9,117 nucleotides of DNA from Nitrososphaerota archaeon (GTDB taxonomy: Archaea > Thermoproteota > Nitrososphaeria > Nitrososphaerales > UBA183): the NCBI GenBank assembly GCA_029784795.1, contig JAFMAW010000029.1, positions 1 to 9,117 on the forward strand, written 5' to 3'. The translations under genes and the position numbers were made by a program. Of this stretch, positions 5,079 to 9,117 are shown piece by piece; the stretch's first letter is position 1, and each line of letters begins with the position of its first letter. The notes under the pieces are model-generated. The model was not told where the DNA came from. It saw only the letters and a list, made by a program, of their open reading frames with translations, and made no database searches.

Positions 5079-6075
5079 ACCCACGCGCCACGTCTGCCCA
5101 TCTCGGGTCTCCATCGAAGGGCAGGTACACCCTCGCCCTGTCCAGGATACCACGATACTTGTTCTGGATCTCTCCCCCCACCTCCCGCCACGTCCCCTCC
5201 ACAACGAACTCGGCCAGCATGTCGTCCCCCACCTCGGAGGCCATCCTGCGCCACTCTCCGTTCACGGAGAGGACATGAAGCCTTTCGGCAACGTCTTCCC
5301 AGTGGTGAAGCTCCATCACCCTCCTATAGCTCCGGGTGGACGCATAGAATGCGATCTGCCCCCTGTACGCTTCCCTCACCGCGGCAATCTCTTCCTCATT
5401 GTCCCCCACAGCGGCGAACACGGACGCTGCCACCTGAACTTCCGTCCTGCTCCTCCCTGCCTGGGCTAAGCCCGCTGACAGCGCTGGCTCGATGACCTCG
5501 CGGAGGTACCTGACCGTGTGGAGAGGGTGCACGTGGAGGCCATCCGCGACCGCTCCAGCTACCCTGCACATCATCCCGTTGACCCCGGCCACCAGCACCG
5601 GGATGGTGGGGTCCCTGATCGGGCCCGGGGTGAAGAACGGCGTCATGAGGTCGAGGGTGTAGAACCTCCCCTGGAAGTCCAGCTTGGTCCCACCCTGCCA
5701 GCTCTTCCACACAGACCTCAGTGCCAACACGTACTCCCTCATCTTCGGGGCGGGTGGATCCCACTTCATCCCAAACCGCCGCTCGATGTGACCCTTGACC
5801 TGGCTTCCCAACCCCAGCATGAGCCTGCCTCCGGAGGCGCTCTGCAGGTCCCACGCTGTGTATGCCATGGTCGTGGGGCTCCTCGTGAACGCCAGGGCTA
5901 TCGAAGTACCCAGCCCTATCCGCGTGGTGGCAGCGGCAGCGAGAGCCAGCAGCACGAACGGGTCATGCTTCGTCTCGTTCGCCCAGAATGCGTCGAAGCC
6001 GTACTCCTCGGCCTTCCTCGAGAGCTCGGCCGCCTCCATCGGTTCGCCCACTGCCACCTCGGCGTCTATCTTCAA
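5068..6075 (-). CDS. LLM-class flavin/F420-dependent oxidoreductase
   Basis: Luciferase-like monooxygenase TIM-barrel proteins use F420 or FMN to oxidise or reduce organic substrates. Family marks in order: AELSRKAEEYGFDAFWANETKHDPFVLLALAAAAT; TRIGLGTSIALAFTRSP; SGGRLMLGLGSQVKGHIERRFG; YVLALRSVWKSWQGG; IPVLVAGVNGMMCRVAGAVADGLHVHPLHT. This wording resembles the actinobacterial/archaeal F420 subgroup (TIGR03617-like), so F420 is more likely than FMN; that is inference. At 335 residues it is full length. TTG 6075 lies 29 bp from the shared TATA box, giving MKIDAEVAVGE with no leader. The substrate is unknown. Confidence 0.88.
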   Translation of the reverse strand: MKIDAEVAVGEPMEAAELSRKAEEYGFDAFWANETKHDPFVLLALAAAATTRIGLGTSIALAFTRSPTTMAYTAWDLQSASGGRLMLGLGSQVKGHIERRFGMKWDPPAPKMREYVLALRSVWKSWQGGTKLDFQGRFYTLDLMTPFFTPGPIRDPTIPVLVAGVNGMMCRVAGAVADGLHVHPLHTVRYLREVIEPALSAGLAQAGRSRTEVQVAASVFAAVGDNEEEIAAVREAYRGQIAFYASTRSYRRVMELHHWEDVAERLHVLSVNGEWRRMASEVGDDMLAEFVVEGTWREVGGEIQNKYRGILDRARVYLPFDGDPRWADVARGFRA

Positions 6076-6100
6076 CGGAGAGCACCGCCCGAGCGCGCTT

Positions 6101-6107
6101 CTTAAAG
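6101..6107. promoter_or_regulatory. Shared TATA box for the divergent LLM and EamA genes
   Basis: CTTAAAG (CTTTAAG on the reverse strand) is the single AT-rich block between the two genes. It is centred 29 bp from the LLM TTG (6075) and 31 bp from the EamA TTG (6135). Both genes would be leaderless with TTG starts from one near-symmetric box. Confidence 0.55.
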
Positions 6108-6134
6108 CCGGACCAATGGGGCCGGCTGCATCGC

Positions 6135-7022
6135 TTGGCGAATCTATCGGTCATCGCCGGACTGGCAACCGCCCTGTGCTGGGGGACCGGCGACTACTTG
6201 TCCAGGGGACAATCGGAGAGGATCGGGTACTACAGGACCCTGGTATATTCAATGCTGGTGACTTTCATCGTGCTTGTCGCCATCACACCCGTCCTCAGCC
6301 CCGGACTCAAGGCTCCGCTCTTCCCCACGGCCGTGCTCGTGGTCGCAGGAATCCTGAACTTCGTCGCCTTCAGCTTCCTCTACCGCGCGTTCCACAAGGG
6401 TGTCGTCTCAGTCGTCGCGCCTGTGGCCTACACCTATCCTGCCATCACAACGATACTCTCGATCGTCATCCTGGGCACCGTCCTTCAGTCCATGGAGATT
6501 CTCGCCATAGCTGGGATAATCACGGGGGTGATCCTGACGTCAACGAAGTTTTCAGAGATAAAACGGTCCATCGCCGGGAAAGGATCCGCAGGTCTCACGG
6601 TGGGCTTCATCCCCGCCGCGGCCGCCTCTCTCTTCTTCGGCTTCGTCTACGTGGGGGTGGGCTACGCAGCTCCGGTGGTGAGCGTCGTGATCCCGGTCAT
6701 GATCCTTCGGATTGTGGGGATAGCGATGGGGTTCGCGCTGGCTCCGGCCCTCAAGCAGAGCGCCAGGCCCATGAAGGGGGTCTTCTCGAGAGGAATAATC
6801 GCCATGGGCGTGTTGGAGGCAATCGGCTTCCTTTCCTTGACGTATGGCATCTCGGTCCCCGGCGGGTCGCTCCCTGTGGTCACGGCATTATCCGGGATGG
6901 GAGGAGCAGTGGCCGGGGGATATGGGCTAGTGTTACTGAAGGAGAGGCTCGAACCCAACCAGATAATCGGAGTGGTCTTGTCCCTGCTGGGCGTCTTCGT
7001 TCTGCTGTATCTGGGGGCCTAG
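6135..7022 (+). CDS. EamA/DMT-family transporter (10 membrane segments)
   Basis: Drug/metabolite transporters of this family export or import small metabolites and have two repeats of five helices. About ten hydrophobic segments can be read, from LSVIAGLATALCWGTGDYL at the N-terminus to IIGVVLSLLGVFVLLYLGA at the C-terminus. The fourth (VAPVAYTYPAITTILSIVIL) and ninth (PVVTALSGMGGAVAGGYGLVLLKERL) carry the typical P-x(4-8)-L/KE pattern at the end of each repeat. The 295-residue length is standard. TTG 6135 is chosen because it lies 31 bp from the TATA box; upstream extensions are Arg/Pro-rich and antisense to the LLM gene. The TAG stop is followed in the same frame by coding-like sequence. 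The substrate is unknown. Confidence 0.87.
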   Translation: MANLSVIAGLATALCWGTGDYLSRGQSERIGYYRTLVYSMLVTFIVLVAITPVLSPGLKAPLFPTAVLVVAGILNFVAFSFLYRAFHKGVVSVVAPVAYTYPAITTILSIVILGTVLQSMEILAIAGIITGVILTSTKFSEIKRSIAGKGSAGLTVGFIPAAAASLFFGFVYVGVGYAAPVVSVVIPVMILRIVGIAMGFALAPALKQSARPMKGVFSRGIIAMGVLEAIGFLSLTYGISVPGGSLPVVTALSGMGGAVAGGYGLVLLKERLEPNQIIGVVLSLLGVFVLLYLGA

Positions 7023-7346
7023 GCGCTGGAGTACTTCGCCGCCGTCCAGGAGGGGAGACGGCGAGTCAACCGGGCGCTGGCTGTGCTGCAGAAGGTCGCC
7101 GGCCCCTCCTACCCGATGCTCATCCTGAAGCTCGGCGTCGCAGAGTGGACCCCTGTCGGGGAAGAAATGATGAACAAAGTGGTCAGGGGGAAGAACGCCA
7201 CCGCCGCCCTGGTAATATGTGACGGCGAGGGGAACTCGAAGGCGATGAGCGCCTGGATCCCGTCCGAAAGTGCGGATGGAGCCTCCCGGAGGCTGGAGGC
7301 CGAGGGGATTCCAGTCTTTCCCGGAGATGTCAAGCTCCCAATCTGA
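7023..7346 (+). CDS. Small protein of unknown function, start uncertain (GTG 7083 or in-frame from EamA stop)
   Basis: From GTG 7083 the frame gives 87 residues (LQKVAGPSYPMLILKLGVAEW, then KVVRGKNATAALVICDG, then SRRLEAEGIPVFPGDVKLPI). The same frame is open back to the TAG at 7020-7022. The 20 codons in between read ALEYFAAVQEGRRRVNRALA with nearly every third base G or C, so they look translated too. No ATG, GTG or TTG lies among those codons, and no TATA box lies about 28 bp before GTG 7083. GGAGGGGA at 7049-7056 is 27 nt from the GTG, too far for a ribosome site. I recognise no domain. The last part (LEAEGIPVFP) loosely recalls the end of CoA-binding modules of acyl-CoA synthetases, a weak hint only. 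It is probably cotranscribed with EamA. Confidence 0.55.
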   Translation, partial: ALEYFAAVQEGRRRVNRALAVLQKVAGPSYPMLILKLGVAEWTPVGEEMMNKVVRGKNATAALVICDGEGNSKAMSAWIPSESADGASRRLEAEGIPVFPGDVKLPI

Positions 7347-7481
7347 GCGTCCTGTTTATTAACTGGTCAAGGCCTAGAATAATCTGCGCCTGGCCTGCAC
7401 CTGCTCATAGCTCCGAAGTGAAACCTCTGATTCGAAGCCTGAGCCGTGCTTGTTGGACGCAGAGAAATTGGGGGTGAACGA
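7347..7481 (+). promoter_or_regulatory. Intergenic region with TATA-like boxes and a long leader
   Basis: Two AT-rich blocks, TTTATTA (7355-7361) and AATAAT (7378-7383), could drive transcription from about 7385 or 7410. Either leaves a leader of about 70-95 nt before ATG 7482, unlike the leaderless genes elsewhere in the window. No riboswitch family was recognised. Confidence 0.4.
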
Positions 7482-7658
7482 ATGGCAAGATGCTCGGTTT
7501 GCAAGGGTCATGCGGTCGCATCATGCGCGGAGTGCGCGGCGCTAGTGTGCATGTCGCACTCTACTACAATCTTTGATGAAGGGAGCAGGGCGATGAAGAC
7601 CTACTGCGGTAACTGTACGGCTAAGCGGATGCCCGTGTGGGTAGGCCGACGAAGGTAA
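7482..7658 (+). CDS. Small eight-ligand zinc-finger protein (58 aa, B-box/cross-brace-like)
   Basis: The potential ligands are Cys4, Cys7, Cys15, Cys18, Cys23, His26, Cys42 and Cys45: CxxC-x7-CxxC-x4-CxxH-x15-CxxC. Eight ligands suit two zinc ions in an interleaved (B-box or treble-clef-like) arrangement. The C-terminus is basic (AKRMPVWVGRRR). ATG 7482 is preferred to the in-frame GTG at 7446 because GGGGGTGA lies 4-5 nt upstream as a Shine-Dalgarno site and because nothing useful precedes the first Cys. This is the clearest ribosome-site-led start in the window. The protein is probably cytoplasmic; the basic tail could contact nucleic acid, but the function is unknown. Confidence 0.75.
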   Translation: MARCSVCKGHAVASCAECAALVCMSHSTTIFDEGSRAMKTYCGNCTAKRMPVWVGRRR

Positions 7659-7678
7659 GGCCACAAAGAGCCTTCCAG

Positions 7679-7709
7679 CGCAGCACCCGACCGTAGGGTG
7701 TCGACTGCG
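7679..7709 (+). terminator. Hairpin 3' of the zinc-finger gene, possible 3' end structure
   Basis: CGCAG-CACCC pairs with GGGTG and CTGCG around a seven-base loop (7689-7695), with TCGA (7701-7704) bulged on one side. It starts 20 nt after the stop and lies in the 136-nt gap between two convergent genes. No T-tract follows, so it is not a classic terminator; it may be an RNA 3' end or processing structure. Confidence 0.3.
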
Positions 7710-7794
7710 TCAGCGTAGCATCGGGGCCCTGAGGCTGTTCAGCCAGGCATTCGCTGCTCCGCGAGGCCAGACCGGGCAAGAGGAGCTGACGGCG

Positions 7795-8220
7795 CTAGAG
7801 TGCATCCATCGCGGCCATATCCTCATCGACCGTCCGCTCAAACTGTCCCTTGGCGGGCCCCTTCGCGAACAGACCCAGCATTCCCAGTTCCATGCTCGCC
7901 GAGTACTTGACTTCAGTACCATCGATTGCCTCCCTGAGGCCCATGGTGACCTTGCTCCCCTTGCCGTCTCCTTCCAGGGTGTCCACGTGGAATGTCCTCG
8001 TGGCGACGTCGAAGGCCAGGGTGTTGATGGACCTGATCTTCTTCCCCATCATGGCTGCATGCTGCTCGATCTTCATGACTCCCCCCTCGTTGCCGAGGAC
8101 TTTCACCTCTTTGACGAAGTTGGGGTGCACTTTGGGAAGGTTCCCTGGGTGCATGTAGAAGTCGATGACCTTTGAAATCGGCGCCTTCGTCTTTCCTGTC
8201 TTTTCCCAATTTGTAGGCAT
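7795..8220 (-). CDS. SRPBCC / START-like (polyketide cyclase-type) protein
   Basis: Helix-grip-fold proteins bind lipids, polyketides or other hydrophobic ligands in a cavity. The N-terminal strand plus APISKVIDFYMHPGNLPKVHPNFV is the usual opening (the residue stretch 'fyxxPxnlpk..hP'). EVKVLGNEGGVMKIEQHAA, TFHVDTLEGDGKGSKVTMGL and TEVKYSASMELGMLGLFA are the alternating strands, and GQFERTVDEDMAAMDAL is the start of the long C-terminal helix. At 141 residues the fold is nearly complete, though the last helix is short. ATG 8220 lies 28 bp from TAATTAA (8245-8251), so the mRNA is leaderless. It sits downstream of and on the same strand as the molybdenum enzyme but has its own promoter. Ligand unknown. 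Confidence 0.78.
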   Translation of the reverse strand: MPTNWEKTGKTKAPISKVIDFYMHPGNLPKVHPNFVKEVKVLGNEGGVMKIEQHAAMMGKKIRSINTLAFDVATRTFHVDTLEGDGKGSKVTMGLREAIDGTEVKYSASMELGMLGLFAKGPAKGQFERTVDEDMAAMDAL

Positions 8221-8244
8221 GGCAAGACCACGGGCGGCGAGCCC

Positions 8245-8251
8245 TAATTAA
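8245..8251 (-). promoter_or_regulatory. TATA-like box of the SRPBCC gene
   Basis: TAATTAA (TTAATTA on the reverse strand) is centred 28 bp upstream of ATG 8220. It lies in the 104-nt gap after the molybdenum enzyme gene, giving the SRPBCC gene independent transcription. Confidence 0.6.
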
Positions 8252-8324
8252 CGTGCGTCCACAACGTGCCATCTTCTCCCTCGGTCGTCAGGGCCTGGGG
8301 ACGGCCTCGGCTGTCGATACCTCC

Positions 8325-9117
8325 TCAATCGAATATCTGTACCAACGCGTTGACGTAACCCGTCGCACCGTTTGGGTAGGTGCCTTCCCCAGAAGAAGTC
8401 TGCACCTTCCCTGCCGCGTCGACGGCCCTGGCTAGCACAGAGTACTCTCCAGCCGACCCTGGCTTCCACTCGTACGCCCAGAGCGCCCAGGTGATGTCAG
8501 AGATCGGAGGCTTGACCTGTGCCTCTTCCCACGTTCGGCCGTTGTCGAAGCTGACTTCCACCTTTGAAATTCCCCTGTCTCCGGCGAAGGCGTATCCTGC
8601 CAGGATTATCGAGCCTCCGTACTTGGAGAGGCTCGCCTGGGCCGGGGGGAGCGGGATGATGAACGCCTGGCTGTGCACAGTGGCAGTGTTGGTCCACCCC
8701 CTGGTCTGCCAGTAACCCTCGTAGACTGAGCCAACGACAGAGATCCTTTCCACCCACTTCGCGCTCATCATCCCATACAGCCCGGGGATCAGCCCCCTGA
8801 GGGGGTAGCCGTGGCGGACCGGGAGGTCCTGGCCGTTCATGCCGTAGGCGGCCAGGCTGTCGGGCATCAGAGCCCTGGCCAGGGGGATTCCCACGCTGTA
8901 CCCGTCGACCGAATAGAAGACGACATACGTCGCTCCGGGGCCGACCCCTCCGGCGTCGGCCACCAGGTCAGAGATCTTCACCCCTGTCCAATTCGCGTTC
9001 CCAATCAGGTCCCCGTTCAGCTCGTTGCTCACGCATTCAAGGGTGGTGTACTGGCTGGTCTGGGGTAGGCGGGTAAGGTCCTGCAGAGAGTACGACTTCG
9101 GGGCTTTCACGAGACCG
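8325..9117 (-). CDS. Sulfite-oxidase-like molybdopterin oxidoreductase, 5' end cut by window edge
   Basis: The frame is open to the window edge; residues before LVKAPKSYSLQDL are missing, so the N-terminus (and any signal or membrane anchor) is not visible. SLQDLTRLPQTSQYTTLECVSNELNG contains the Cys expected to ligate molybdenum. LIGNANWTGVKISDLVADAGG, RHGYPLRGLIPGLYGMMSAKWVERISV and YEGYWQTRGW follow the sulfite-oxidase Moco-domain pattern. The C-terminal part (ISKVEVSFDNGRTWEEAQV through GEYSVLARAVDAAGKVQ) is the Mo-co dimerisation (immunoglobulin-like) domain. It catalyses an oxygen-atom transfer; whether the substrate is sulfite or something else is unknown. The visible part, about 264 residues, has no break. 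No Moco-synthesis or cytochrome gene is in view. Confidence 0.88.
   Translation of the reverse strand, partial: GLVKAPKSYSLQDLTRLPQTSQYTTLECVSNELNGDLIGNANWTGVKISDLVADAGGVGPGATYVVFYSVDGYSVGIPLARALMPDSLAAYGMNGQDLPVRHGYPLRGLIPGLYGMMSAKWVERISVVGSVYEGYWQTRGWTNTATVHSQAFIIPLPPAQASLSKYGGSIILAGYAFAGDRGISKVEVSFDNGRTWEEAQVKPPISDITWALWAYEWKPGSAGEYSVLARAVDAAGKVQTSSGEGTYPNGATGYVNALVQIFD

Noticed and set aside
7020..7022. TAG recoded as pyrrolysine
   Set aside because: TAG is used as an ordinary stop by several genes here (for example 693-695 and the ends at 2058, 4071 and 7795), so general reassignment is unsupported.
5795..7222. Long plus-strand frame (475 codons) across the LLM, EamA and downstream genes
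   Set aside because: Sequence is Arg/Gly-rich and lacks any family motif; the EamA frame and the antisense LLM frame explain this DNA better.
7710..7922. Minus-strand frame of 70 codons in the convergent gap
   Set aside because: Composition is Ser/Arg-rich with no motif and it overlaps the SRPBCC gene in another frame.
1..9117. CRISPR array, insertion sequence, integrase, or defence island
   Set aside because: No regularly spaced repeats, transposase, terminal inverted repeats or defence-family protein were seen.

Overview
The window looks like part of a high-GC archaeal chromosome. The evidence is the gene content: a HIT protein, a DUF4443-type regulator, a MIP18/DUF59 protein, an F420-type LLM oxidoreductase and small zinc ribbons. 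Starts also behave in an archaeal way, because almost every gene has an AT-rich TATA-like hexamer centred about 27-32 bp before the first plausible start codon, which implies mostly leaderless mRNAs. The mixture fits a Nitrososphaeria/Thaumarchaeota-like lineage, but that placement is inference; no rRNA gene is present to settle it. There are no insertion sequences, CRISPR arrays, tRNAs or rRNAs.

Layout, left to right. (1) 1-483, minus: HIT-family nucleotide hydrolase/transferase, cut by the left edge. It is divergent from a 52-aa zinc ribbon (537-695, plus) across one shared TATA box. (2) 692-1045, minus: a minimal HExxH metallopeptidase. (3) About 1078-1388: no gene; contains an 11-bp hairpin with one bulge that may belong to an uncharacterised structured RNA. 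(4) 1389-2057, plus: PP-loop ATPase of the Dph6/DUF71 family. (5) 2058-3347, minus: a two-gene operon of an ECF-transporter S-component-like membrane protein followed by a single-pass, sequon-rich surface protein. (6) 3450-4070, plus: DUF4443 winged-helix regulator. (7) 4071-4415, minus: MIP18/SufT-like protein. (8) 4509-5078, plus: SAM-dependent O-methyltransferase. (9) 5068-6075, minus: F420-type LLM oxidoreductase. (10) 6135-7022, plus: EamA/DMT transporter, then a short unknown coding stretch in the same frame straight after its stop (7023-7346), then a 58-aa eight-ligand zinc finger (7482-7658). (11) 7795-8220, minus: SRPBCC/START-like protein. (12) 8325-9117, minus: sulfite-oxidase-like molybdenum enzyme, cut by the right edge.

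The window reads as ordinary housekeeping and accessory metabolism rather than one pathway: Fe-S maturation (MIP18), possible translation-factor modification (Dph6-like), redox enzymes (F420/LLM, molybdopterin), small-molecule transport (ECF S, EamA) and small zinc proteins. Its most striking property is architectural. Strands alternate almost gene by gene, two or three divergent pairs appear to share one TATA box, and four convergent pairs abut or overlap at their stop codons with no room for separate terminators. The oddest single locus is the EamA stop followed by in-frame coding-like sequence that has no conventional start for 60 nt.
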